Part shown: one piece after another, positions 47,601 to 55,200 of the stretch
Position numbering within the stretch: the first letter of the stretch is position 1
How the letters are laid out: every line of letters starts with the position of its first letter
Assembly (NCBI GenBank): GCA_945859605.1
Contig: OX243811.1
Coordinates: 31,547,494 to 31,611,493 of the forward strand
DNA: 64,000 nucleotides
Source: Lumbricus rubellus
Lineage: Eukaryota; Annelida; Clitellata; Crassiclitellata; Lumbricidae
Direction: 5' to 3'
Program-made: the position numbers and the translations under genes
Notes under the pieces: generated by a model
What the model was told of the DNA's origin: nothing
The model's database searches: none
The model's input: only the letters and a program-made list of their open reading frames with translations

Positions 47601-49539
47601 TTAAATGTCTGTTTATGCATTGATCAGGAAAACGTTGCGAAGAATGGTTTGAAAGCGTTGAATCTGACTCTGGATTTTGACGAGCGATCGGTTCTTGAGA
47701 AGAATCTTTTCTATCTTCACAACACCCTTGAGGTACGTACATCGTGGTCATTTGCTCCTTTTACATCTGTTGACCCTTCCCGCAGGACCGGGTCACCCGT
47801 GACCCGATTAACAGAATAGGTATCAAAACAATTCCGGCTAGAATGGGTTAAGATAACAGAAACATCATAAATGACCAAGTTCTCTGTGTTTTTAAAAACG
47901 ACATTACTGATTTATCTTTCTTATTCTCGTTTATATTTGTAGTTTCACTTTGATTTCTGCCTTCACTGTGCAACTTATTCCAGAGGTTTATTTTGTGTGG
48001 TTTTAGTTGGAAGGAATTGAAGTGCGCACAACAGATACGGCAGACGAGAAAGTGAAGGAGGAATGTTGTCCTGGAAAACCATTCATCGTTTACCGTAGCG
48101 AGGTAAGGAACTCAAAGTTGTGTCAGAAATTGTTTCTTTCCAGTTTGTATATCATGATGTTGATTGACTCTAGTTGAGTAGACCAAGCTGTAATTTAAAA
48201 AAGTTAAATTGAGTTGTAGTAAGGTAGTTTTTCAGTGGAATAAGTTGTAACGTTCATGCTAGTTTGAAGTAAATTGCAGTGTAGTTTGTAGTAAATTGCA
48301 GTGTAGTTTGAAGTAAATTGCAGTGTAGTTTGAAGTAAATTGCAGTGTAGTTTGTAGTAGTCTAGATTGCAGTTTAGGACGGCATTGATGTCAGTTCTCT
48401 CCAGAATCCGATATCAACTGTAAAATATTTTTATGACTAGTTGTTGCAATTTTAAGGATCAAAATTTTAGTTAAAAAAGATCCAAAGGCCCTGAGCCCTG
48501 AGTTGTGGCAGTAATTGCAGTTTAACATCACCATGTGATAATAAGGTTCATTAGCGATGCCCTCCTCCTTTATGCAGGCTTGGAACTGGATGAGAGAGGA
48601 GGGCTAATGTAACTACCCATCAGCCATTTCAACTCGCCAGTAAAAACAATGAATAGAGATGCTATATATATATCTTTCATTTTCTTTGGTCGTGTGCGAT
48701 ACATGTTTGATTGTTTATTCTGTTTTGTTTTTTTGTAAGCCGTCCGTATCAATTCGCTTGATCAACCCAGATCCGTGCAATGGTCTCTTCCAGACAGAAT
48801 TACCGATCTTTGACAACGACTCGCTGACCAAGATTGCTTCACGACTTGTCAGATGCAGCAAACAAGTCAAAGGTTATTTTCCCTATCTGATATGTAATTT
48901 ATCCATGCTATAATTGCTATATTCAATGTTTATTCATATTGCACCACTTAGATATCTTATCTTATCTGACCATTTATAAAGCGTTTCTCGCAGCAAGAGC
49001 CAACCCCGAGAAAAAGTTTTTAGACGAGAAAGACGAGGATACACTACCAGAGAGGATGACAGAGCGAACTGTTGGGGGGGGGAAGCCCATTCCATAGGGA
49101 GGGACCAAGATATGACTTGTGCATTTCATTTTATTGGTTTTCCTGTTGCCATGTAACTGAAACGCCTGAGTGTTATGTCACACTATAACATGTATTGTCG
49201 TGTTCACAATAATAAGACAATGCTTCTGATAGCAAGTTCATTATTTTGTTAAGCACTTCATTAGTATTTTCACTCAATGTTTCTGAAGATATAATTTTAA
49301 AATAGATTTGTGAATTTCTTGCCGTTAAAGATGCAAAGAAACTGAGTCTGATGCATTACGAGGATACCGTCCTTGGTCCTAGACGTCTGCCACTGTTCGA
49401 CAATCCAACTGCTGGAAAAGTCCGCATTGAAGACAAGGACGTCTTCACTGTTGATCTTCACTCCAAGAAGATTCTGCTGAAGAGGGATTCTATTGTAAAA
49501 GACATAGGATCACAGATCATTTACATGATAAGAAATTAG
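26642..49539 (+). CDS. LARS1: Cytosolic leucyl-tRNA synthetase, 30 exons
   Basis: A class I synthetase that charges tRNA-Leu in the cytosol; in mammals it also senses leucine for mTORC1. Exons: 26642-26769, 27366-27453, 28532-28612, 29379-29522, 30067-30228, 30952-31064, 31699-31762, 32685-32752, 34110-34338, 35121-35208, 35769-35845, 36038-36091, 37038-37178, 37405-37482, 39807-39892, 40098-40246, 40787-40922, 41791-42006, 42557-42614, 43067-43130, 43597-43780, 44249-44339, 44791-44931, 45500-45634, 46336-46437, 46698-46805, 47628-47732, 48007-48102, 48740-48872, 49331-49539. They sum to 3,528 nt (1,175 aa; human 1,176). The HIGH motif is HLGH at 61-64. The CP1 editing domain shows TLRPETM (296-302) and [15 protein letters not shown] (about 389-403). 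KMSKS (720-724) is split by intron 19. The exon 11 donor (GTTGGT) is weak. Introns 7, 8 and 14 carry snoRNAs. Confidence 0.96.
27830..28235. repeat. A-rich repeat-derived segment with AATAAAAAACG words
   Basis: Many copies of AATAAAAAACG(G)AA lie in two clusters (27835-27935 and 28125-28235) of LARS1 intron 2, separated by unique DNA. They may be the ends of a degraded transposon, but no clean inverted termini were found. Confidence 0.4.
28255..28295. repeat. Dispersed repeat shared with 48957-49003
   Basis: The stretch containing TTTCTCGCAGCAAGAGCC, preceded by TCTGACCATTTATAAA, occurs here and again at 48957-49003 in another LARS1 intron. Probably the tail of a retroelement; family not recognised. 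Confidence 0.55.
28296..28366. mobile_element. TTAA-type 71-bp hairpin MITE, copy 2
   Basis: Same family as 5969-6039. The left edge is CTAA and the right edge TTAA. It lies in LARS1 intron 2. Confidence 0.75.
30505..30800 (+). mobile_element. Decayed LINE (CR1/L2-like) 3' fragment
   Basis: Conceptual translation from about 30508 gives [10 protein letters not shown], followed by a broken frame with a pattern like the C-terminal end of CR1/L2 reverse transcriptases. It has many stops and lies in LARS1 intron 5. Confidence 0.4.
31142..31212. mobile_element. TTAA-bounded 71-bp hairpin MITE, copy 3
   Basis: Same family as 5969-6039 and 28296-28366, in LARS1 intron 6. TTAA is present at both edges. 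Confidence 0.75.
31865..31944. mobile_element. TTAA-bounded 80-bp hairpin element, second family
   Basis: TTAATCCCTTAACCGTG at the left is inverted at the right as CACGGTAAAGGGGTTAA, with TTAA at both edges. The interior differs from the 71-bp family. It lies in LARS1 intron 7. Confidence 0.65.
32091..32172 (+). ncRNA. Box C/D snoRNA, SNORD30-like, copy 1 (LARS1 intron 7)
   Basis: C box ATGATGA (32103-32109), guide TAGTCTCGTTCGT (32118-32130), D'-like ATGA (32131-32134), C'-like AATGATT (32141), D box CTGA (32158-32161). The closing stem is CAACCAA with TTGGTTG. The guide can form 12 bp with 18S rRNA ACGAACGAGACU, placing the methylated A at the fifth pair from D'. I recall the same A as the target of vertebrate U30/SNORD30. 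Confidence 0.85.
32499..32578 (+). ncRNA. Box C/D snoRNA, SNORD30-like, copy 2 (LARS1 intron 7)
   Basis: C box TTGATGA (32510-32516, first base not purine), 12-nt guide AGTCTCGTTCGT, D box CTGA (32564-32567). The closing stem TCAGCCAAAT pairs with ATTTGGTTGA through one G-U pair. The D box lies 117 nt before exon 8. Confidence 0.82.
32903..32984 (+). ncRNA. Box C/D snoRNA, SNORD30-like, copy 3 (LARS1 intron 8)
   Basis: C box ATGATGA (32916-32922), 12-nt guide AGTCTCGTTCGT, D box CTGA (32969-32972). The stem AAATGACCAAAT pairs with ATTTGGTTATTT with one G-U pair. Confidence 0.85.
33842..34015 (+). repeat. snoRNA-bearing module, copy in LARS1 intron 8
   Basis: This segment is nearly identical to 37502-37689 in intron 14, from AATAAATGTTCTTATTAACC to AGTTTTGAA. 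The intron 14 copy has extra GAT repeats. Here the module is bracketed by a roughly 70-bp direct repeat (33771-33838 and 34023-34095). Confidence 0.85.
33914..33995 (+). ncRNA. Box C/D snoRNA, SNORD30-like, copy 4 (LARS1 intron 8)
   Basis: C box ATGATGA (33927-33933), guide GTCTCGTTCGT (11 nt), D box CTGA (33980-33983). A 12-bp closing stem, ATTCAGCTGAAC with GTTTAGCTGAAT, contains one G-U pair. It sits inside the shared module. Confidence 0.87.
34023..34095. repeat. Direct repeat of intron 8 3' end (partner 33771-33838)
   Basis: GAGCAAGTTCTGAACG and the following sequence occur at both places. The acceptor context AACTTTCAGAG is also present twice, at about 34018 and just before exon 9 at 34110, giving a decoy 3' splice site. 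Confidence 0.8.
34339..35000 (+). other. Long nearly open frame continuing from LARS1 exon 9 into intron 9
   Basis: After the exon 9 donor the same frame stays open to 34689, and another frame is open at 34711-34992. The region is less AT-rich than its neighbours. No domain is recognised; a decayed retroelement is likely. It is not needed for LARS1, whose reading frame joins perfectly from exon 9 to exon 10. Confidence 0.4.
36461..36901. mobile_element. PIF/Harbinger-like MITE with TTA duplications
   Basis: The body 36464-36898 starts GGCCTAAAAAAAATGTTGTG and ends with the inverse of GGCGTAAAAAAATGTTGTG; the TIRs extend about 30 bp. TTA lies on each side. GGC termini and 3-bp TWA duplications fit PIF/Harbinger. 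It lies in LARS1 intron 12. Confidence 0.7.
37502..37689 (+). repeat. snoRNA-bearing module, copy in LARS1 intron 14
   Basis: Second copy of the 33842-34015 module, starting about 19 nt after exon 14. Differences are a few substitutions and an expanded GATTGTGATTATGATT run. Confidence 0.85.
37588..37669 (+). ncRNA. Box C/D snoRNA, SNORD30-like, copy 5 (LARS1 intron 14)
   Basis: C box GTGATGA (37601-37607), guide GTCTCGTTCGT, D box CTGA (37654-37657), 12-bp closing stem as in copy 4. Confidence 0.87.
38005..38089 (+). ncRNA. Box C/D snoRNA, SNORD30-like, copy 6 (LARS1 intron 14)
   Basis: C box ATGATGA (38019-38025), 12-nt guide AGTCTCGTTCGT, D box CTGA (38074-38077). The stem TTGGCTG pairs perfectly with CAGCCAA. 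Confidence 0.87.
38421..38504 (+). ncRNA. Box C/D snoRNA, SNORD30-like, copy 7 (LARS1 intron 14)
   Basis: C box ATGATGA (38435-38441), guide GTCTCGTTCGT, D box CTGA (38489-38492). The stem TTTGGCTG pairs perfectly with CAGCCAAA. Confidence 0.87.
38827..38909 (+). ncRNA. Box C/D snoRNA, SNORD30-like, copy 8 (LARS1 intron 14)
   Basis: C box GTGATGA (38840-38846), guide GTCTCGTTCGT, D box CTGA (38893-38896). The stem TTTGGCTG pairs with CAGCCAAA. Confidence 0.87.
39341..39425 (+). ncRNA. Box C/D snoRNA, SNORD30-like, copy 9 (LARS1 intron 14)
   Basis: C box ATGATGA (39355-39361), 12-nt guide AGTCTCGTTCGT, D box CTGA (39410-39413). The stem GTCAGCTG pairs perfectly with CAGCTGAC, a stem class seen in no other copy. 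Confidence 0.87.
41290..41510 (+). mobile_element. Decayed LINE (CR1/L2-like) fragment
   Basis: The translation includes [15 protein letters not shown], followed by [11 protein letters not shown]. This fits the order of the conserved LDYCN, QN-AAR and HITPLL blocks near the end of CR1/L2 reverse transcriptases. It has stops and frameshifts and lies in LARS1 intron 17. Confidence 0.45.
43845..44075. repeat. Fragments of the same short retroelement as 45183-45375
   Basis: TATAGCGCCACTTCAAG (about 43846) and TATAGTGCCCCCTTCAAG (about 44029) match the end of the SINE-like element at 45187 (TATAGCGCCCCTTCAAG). Confidence 0.5.
45183..45375 (-). mobile_element. tRNA-derived SINE
   Basis: On the minus strand there is a Pol III A box (TGGTGTAGTCATTG, 45365-45352) and a B box (GGTTCGAATCAACC, 45329-45316) at tRNA-like spacing, followed by a non-tRNA body ending in GGGGCGCTATA. 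It lies in LARS1 intron 23. Confidence 0.7.
47770..47851. mobile_element. Possible TTAA-type short hairpin element
   Basis: The left end TTGACCCTTCCCGC and the inverse of the right end (TTAACCCATTCTAGC) are similar but imperfect. It is 82 bp, like the other TTAA-bounded elements here. It begins shortly after LARS1 exon 27. Confidence 0.35.
48258..48357. repeat. 22-bp minisatellite in LARS1 intron 28
   Basis: About 4.5 copies of a unit containing GTAGTTTGAAGTAAATTGCA, with GAAG/GTAG variants. Confidence 0.9.
48957..49003. repeat. Dispersed repeat, partner of 28255-28295
   Basis: Shares TCTGACCATTTATAAA and TTTCTCGCAGCAAGAGCC with the earlier copy. Confidence 0.55.
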
Positions 49540-49972
49540 GGAATTCTCCACATGATGATTGAATTAGATGATTTATTTCGAGGTGATTTCGGGCGGTTGA
49601 TCTGGATATAAACGTCAGCATACTTTGTTATAGTCCGCATTTGTGGCTTACAACACTTGCAGCGTTGTCTGAGCTGTATTGTTTGCGCTGTTTATGAAAC
49701 CTTTCGTATGTGACAATGTTGGTGATTGGTTCAGGGCTCTTGTCTTCGAATGCAGATCATAAACTTCAGCTACTTGGCTGAAAAGTTTTTGCTGAAGTAC
49801 AGTAAATTTCTTATCTATTTATCAGAAAATTTTCTGCCGTTAAATTGCTTAGCGTAAAGAATCTTTACAAACTGGTTTCAAGTAATGTTGAGTTCATGAA
49901 TGTAAATACTTGCTCAACCCTTCTCAGGTCCTAAAACACAATAGAGCCATTTTTCATGCACATTATAGCATA

Positions 49973-49978
49973 AATAAA
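49973..49978 (+). promoter_or_regulatory. Candidate LARS1 polyadenylation signal
   Basis: AATAAA about 430 nt after the LARS1 stop codon. Confidence 0.45.
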
Positions 49979-50714
49979 TTTATTGAGAAAATTAGTAACT
50001 GTAAATTGTGACTTGTATTGCAACATAATTTTTATTTATTTATTGGTCAGTGTTAGCGTAGACTATTTTCGTTAGAAGCCAATTCGTAGGCAAGCTAAGT
50101 TGCCAACTTAAACTAAATATGCTGTTGGAAATTTATGTTTTCAATCACTGTCCGAGTGAATTGCACAGACTGGTGCTGTTTGTTTGCAATAACAGTTGGA
50201 CTGGAGTTTTTTAAAGCTGATCTACTGAATGTGATTTCTTGTATGTAGGTAGGTTTCCATTTTCTGGTTAAGACGATGCCAGATGGTATGAATTATCCTT
50301 GACACTTTAATTACAGGCATAGAATAAATTTGACTATGAAATCGATGCAACTTGTATTGCTGTGCCATTAATCTCCAGCTTAGAGTGTTTTTCCACAGCT
50401 GCCAACTACAAATTGCCTCCATTATGATGAGGTGTGCTATATAAACATGATGTTGGTGCTTGTTTCTTTTTTTTAATATTCGTTTTCAATCTGTGCAGAA
50501 TGATTACAGGTAAAGGTTATAAGGTTATAAGAAATGAGGCGCCACTATAGCACGACACACAGGTCGACTTTACAGCAGTGGGTGCGTTAGCTTAACACTA
50601 GAGGCCTAAGTAGTGCTCAGAAGTGGGAAGGGCTATCTTATTTTCAGCAGAACCCAAGTCAAGCAACATAACAGAAAAGCACCAATGGCAGCTAACAAAT
50701 TTTTATAAATTAAT

Positions 50715-50791
50715 GCCCTGTGAGGCTCGAACTCGGGTTGTGTGGATGACTCAGTTTAACGACCAGCGCTCTTTCAATTGGGCTACGGACT
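50715..50791 (-). mobile_element. tRNA-Asn-like sequence, probably a SINE head or tRNA pseudogene
   Basis: On the minus strand, TAGCCCAATTGAAAGAGCGC resembles an A box and D arm, GTCGTTAAAC could be an anticodon loop with GTT, and GAGTTCGAGCCTC is a B box. The acceptor ends do not pair, so it is not a good functional tRNA. Confidence 0.45.
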
Positions 50792-51351
50792 AGGCCTACG
50801 TTGTTGGCCTTGTTTAGGACTGAGCTCCAGACTGCTGTGATGGTCACTGTAGGACCTTGGGTAACTTCATGATGCTTAGTATGATCGAATTGTATCCATT
50901 GTCTGAAGTGGTCTTATTCTGGTGATGAAAATTATTGGTTGTTTCACTTACAAGTCAGAAAGACCATGGAGGGGTATCTCTTATTTAAAACTGCTGTTAA
51001 AAGTTTTTTAAATTACAATTTAATGAGCCTATTATTTTGTGTGGTGGTCTGTAATTAAAACTTAAGTAATGTATTCTTATGTGTCAGCTTGTACTTTGTA
51101 GTAGTGTTTAGCTTAAATGTTGAAGCAAGGGGAGTAATAAGACAGTGTTCTAACTGGTCGAATGATGTAGGCCTAACACAGAAGGCAGAAAGAAGAACTT
51201 AGAATCATGAATATGAAGTTTTTTCAGTCTGTAGCTGACTGATCAGTTTAATTATGTAAACAGTCTAATTATGCATAGCTTACGTCAGCTTTTCTTTTTA
51301 TTATTGTCTTTTCTGGCTTGCTCCATGATCGTAATTGCAATATTCAGGCTT

Positions 51352-51367
51352 TCAGTTTATTCACGAG
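51352..51367 (+). repeat. Isolated satellite-like word upstream of the array
   Basis: TCAGTTTATTCACGAG matches 16 nt of the satellite monomer exactly, 0.9 kb before the array, in otherwise unrelated DNA. Confidence 0.6.
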
Positions 51368-51429
51368 TGTCATGCTGCGTAGCCCGTAGCGCATTCGATA
51401 ACACGCTGGCATGGAGAGAGCTAAAGGTG

Positions 51430-51552
51430 TCAAGGGGTCGTCCATAAAGGACGTCCGCAGAAAATGACCAATTTTGAACCCCTCCCTCCCCCACTTGTCC
51501 GCATTTAGCCTCATCCCCCCTACCCTATTTGCGGACGTCCGCACGACAAAGT
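51430..51552. repeat. Repeat-like segment with inverted GGACGTCCGCA words
   Basis: AAGGACGTCCGCA at about 51447 and TGCGGACGTCCGCA at about 51530 face each other across a C-rich spacer. This looks like part of a transposable element; no family assigned. Confidence 0.4.
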
Positions 51553-52282
51553 CCAAAACAATTAGCTTTAACCTTCAATAGCTGTTCACATGGAATGCCG
51601 TAGTGGGGCAATGATGCTGCAGTTCGAATCCACTAGCCTAGCCATGTGGAATAAGTCAATAGATGGACTTCTTAATGCTCTGGATTATGTTAGAGAAGCT
51701 GATAATGCATCCCTCGGGACGAAGAAATTAGGTCCAACAGAGCTGGCAGCGTAAACGGCTGTTAACATGCACTTACGATTCCAATCTGCTTAGGGTGACC
51801 GTACGTCCCGGCTTTTTGTGGTGCGTCCCGGTGTCCCGACGACTTAGGCAAAAAGGCCAAAATGTCCCGGTTTTTGACAAGTAAGAAACTCGGATCTTTT
51901 TAAAAACGTGTTTTTAACTTTTTATGTAAATCACAGAACAAAGTGTAGTTTACAACACAAAAAATCAAAAATGTCGTATCAAAAGAGAAGTTGTCGATTT
52001 ATATGGAATATTATAATTTGCATTTTTTGTGTTCTACTGAGTTTAGTTAGGCTAATAGATTTAAAGGATCGTCAAGGTGTAACGAGAAGTTTTCGTAACA
52101 GAGGTGCTAATAATTATGGCGGCGCCAGATCTATAGGCCTATCGATGTCGGCAGGTCGCGCCAGGGTCGTAATGGGAGTTCGACCGCTCATGACAGCACT
52201 GAAGTTACTGAACTAGCCTACAGCAAACTCGGCGGTCGTCCGCCGGACGCTCCTGTGCACCCCAGTAACACTAAATCTTCCC

Positions 52283-55200
52283 CTTATTCACGAGCGCGAA
52301 GGGCATCAGTTTATTCACGAGCGCCAGAGGCATCAGTTTATTCCCGAGCGCGAAGGGCATCAGTTTATTCACGAGCGCCAGGGGCATCAGTCTATATATT
52401 CACGAGCGCGAAGGGCATCAGTTTATTCACGAGCGCGACGGGCATCAGTTTATTCACGAGCGCGAAGAGCATCAGTTTATTCACGAACGCGAAGGGCATC
52501 AGTTTATTAACGAGCGCGACGGGCATCAGTTTATTCACGAGCGGGAAGGGCATCAGTTTATTCACGAGCGCGAAGGGCATCAGTTTATTCACGAGCGCGA
52601 GAGGCATCAATTTATTCACGAGCGCGAAGGGCATCAGTTTATTCACGAGCGCGAAGGGCATCAGTTTATTCACGAGCGCGAAGGGCATCAGTTTAATCAC
52701 GAGCGCGACGGACATCAGTTTATTCACGAGCGCGAGGGGCATCAGTTTATTCACGAGCGCGAGGGGCATCAGTTTATTCACGAGCGCGAAGGGCATCAGT
52801 TTATTCACGAGCGCGACGGGCATCAGTTTATTCACGAGCGCGAGGGGCATCAGTTTATTCACGAGCGCGAAGGGCATCAGTTTATTCACGAGCGCGAAAA
52901 GCGTCAGTTTATTCACGAGCGTGACGGGCATCAGTTCATTCACGAGCGCGAGGGGCATCAGTTTATTCACGAGCGCGAAGGGCATCAGTTTATTCACGAG
53001 CGCGAAGGGCATTAGTTTATTCACGTACCCGAAGGGCATCAGTTTATTCAAGAGCGCGAAGGGCATCAGTTTATTCACGAGCGCGACGGGCATCAGTTTA
53101 TTCACGAGCGCGAGGGGCATCAGTTTATTCACGAGCGCGAAGGGCATCAGTTTATTCACGAGCGCGAAGGGCATCAGTTTATTCACGAGCGCGAAGGGCA
53201 TCAGTTTATTCACGAGCGCGAAGGGCATCAGTTTATTCACGAACACGAAGGGCATCAGTTTATTCACGAGCGCGACGGGCACCAGTTTATTCACGAGCGG
53301 GAAGGGCATCAGTTTATTCACGAGCGCGATGGGCATCAGTTTATTCACGAGCGCGAAGAGCATCAGTTTATTCACGAGCGCGAAGGGCATCAGTTTATTC
53401 ACGACCGCGAAGGGCATCAGTTTATTCACGAGCGCGACGGGCATCAGTTTATTCACGAGCGCGACGGGCATCAGTTTATTCACGAGCGCGAAGGGCATCA
53501 GTTTATTCACGAGCGCGACGGGCATCAGTTTATTCACGAGCGCGAAGGGCATCAGTTTATTCACGAGCGCGAAGGGCATCAGTTTATTCACGAGCGCGAA
53601 GGGCATCAGTTTATTCACGAGCGCGACGGGCATCAGTTTATTCACGAGCGTGTTGGGCATCAGTTTATTCACGAGCGCGAAGGGCATCAGTTTATTCACG
53701 AGCGCGACGGGCATCAGTTTATTCACGAGCGCGACGGGCATCAGTTTATTCACGAGCGCGACGGGCATCAGTTTATTCACGAGCGCGAAGGGCATCAGTT
53801 TATTCACGAGCGCGGCGGGCATCAGTTTATTCACGAGCGCGAAGGGCATCAGTTTATTCACGAGCGCGAAGGGCATCAGTTTATTCACGAGCGCGACGGG
53901 CATCAGTTTATTTACGAGCGCGACGGGCATCAGTTTATTCACGAGCGCGAAGGGCATCAGTTTTTTCACGAGCGCGAAGGGCATCAGTTTATTCACGAGC
54001 GCGAAGGGCATCAGTTTATTCACGAGCGCGACGGGCATCAGTTTATTCACGAGCGCGAAGGGCATCAGTTTATTCACGAGCGTAAGGGGCATCAGTTTAT
54101 TCACGAGCGCGAAGGGCATCAGTTTATTCACGAGCGCGAAGGGCATCAGTTTATTCACGAGCGCGAAGGGCATCAGTTTTTTCACGAGCGCGAAGGGCAT
54201 CAGTTTATTCACGAGCGCGAAGGGCATCAGTTTATTCACGAGCGCGAAGGGCATCAGTTTATTCACGAGCGCGACAAGCATCAGTTTATTCACGAGCGCG
54301 AAGGGCATCAGTTTATTCACGAGCGCGAAGGGCATCAGTTTATTCACGAGCGCGAAGGGCATCAGTTTATTCACGAGCGCGAAGGGCATCAGTTTATTCA
54401 CGAGCGCGAAGGGCATCAGTTTATTCACGAGCGCGACGGGCATCAGTTTATTCACGAGCGCGAAGGGCATCAGTTTATTCACGAGCGCGACGGGCATCAG
54501 TTTTTTCACGAGCGCGAGGGGCATCAGTTTATTCACGAGCGCGACGGGCATCAGTTTATTCACGAGCGCGACGGGCATCAGTTTATTCACGAGCGCGAGG
54601 GGCATCAGTTTATTCACGAGCGCGAAGGGCATCAGTTTATTCACGAGCGCGAAGGGCATCAGTTTATTCACGAGCGCGAAGGGCATCAGTTTATTCACGA
54701 GCGCGACGGGGCATCAGTTTATTCACGAGCGCGAAGAGCATCAGTTTATTCACGAGCGCGAAGGGCATCAGTTTATTCACGAGCGCGAAGGGCATCAGTT
54801 TATTCACGAGCGCGAAGGGCATCAGTTTATTCACGAGCGCGACGGGCATCAGTTTAATCACGAGCGCGAAGGGCATAAGCTTATTCACGAGCGCGAAGGG
54901 CATCAGTTTATTAACGAGCGCGAAGGGCATCAGTTTATTCACGAGCGCGACGGGCATCAGTTTATTCACGAGCGCGAAGGGCATCAGTTTATTCACGAGC
55001 GCGAAGGGCATCAGTTTATTCACGAGCGCGAAGGGCATCAGTTTATTCACGAGCGCGACGGGCATCAGTTTATTTACGAGCGCGACGGGCATCAGTTTAT
55101 TCACGAGCGCGAAGGGCATCAGTTTTTTCACGAGCGCGAAGGGCATCAGTTTATTCACGAGCGCGAAGGGCATCAGTTTATTCACGAGCGCGACGGGCAT

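Larger units (their letters stand above)
49540..52282. other. Intergenic region between LARS1 and the satellite
   Basis: No gene is supported. Contents: the LARS1 3' flank, the tRNA-like element at 50715-50791, a repeat-like stretch with GGACGTCCGCA words in both orientations (51430-51550), a fragment starting AGGGTGACCGTACGTCCCGG (51794) that looks like a transposon end, and a lone satellite-like word at 51352. An open frame at 51908-52216 has no recognisable domain. Confidence 0.5.

Noticed and set aside
48570..48752. Minus-strand frames across LARS1 introns and exons
   Set aside because: They are short, overlap confirmed exons on the opposite strand, and lack features.
50715..50791. Functional tRNA-Asn gene
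   Set aside because: The acceptor arms do not pair and the T arm is poor; a tRNA pseudogene or SINE head is more likely.
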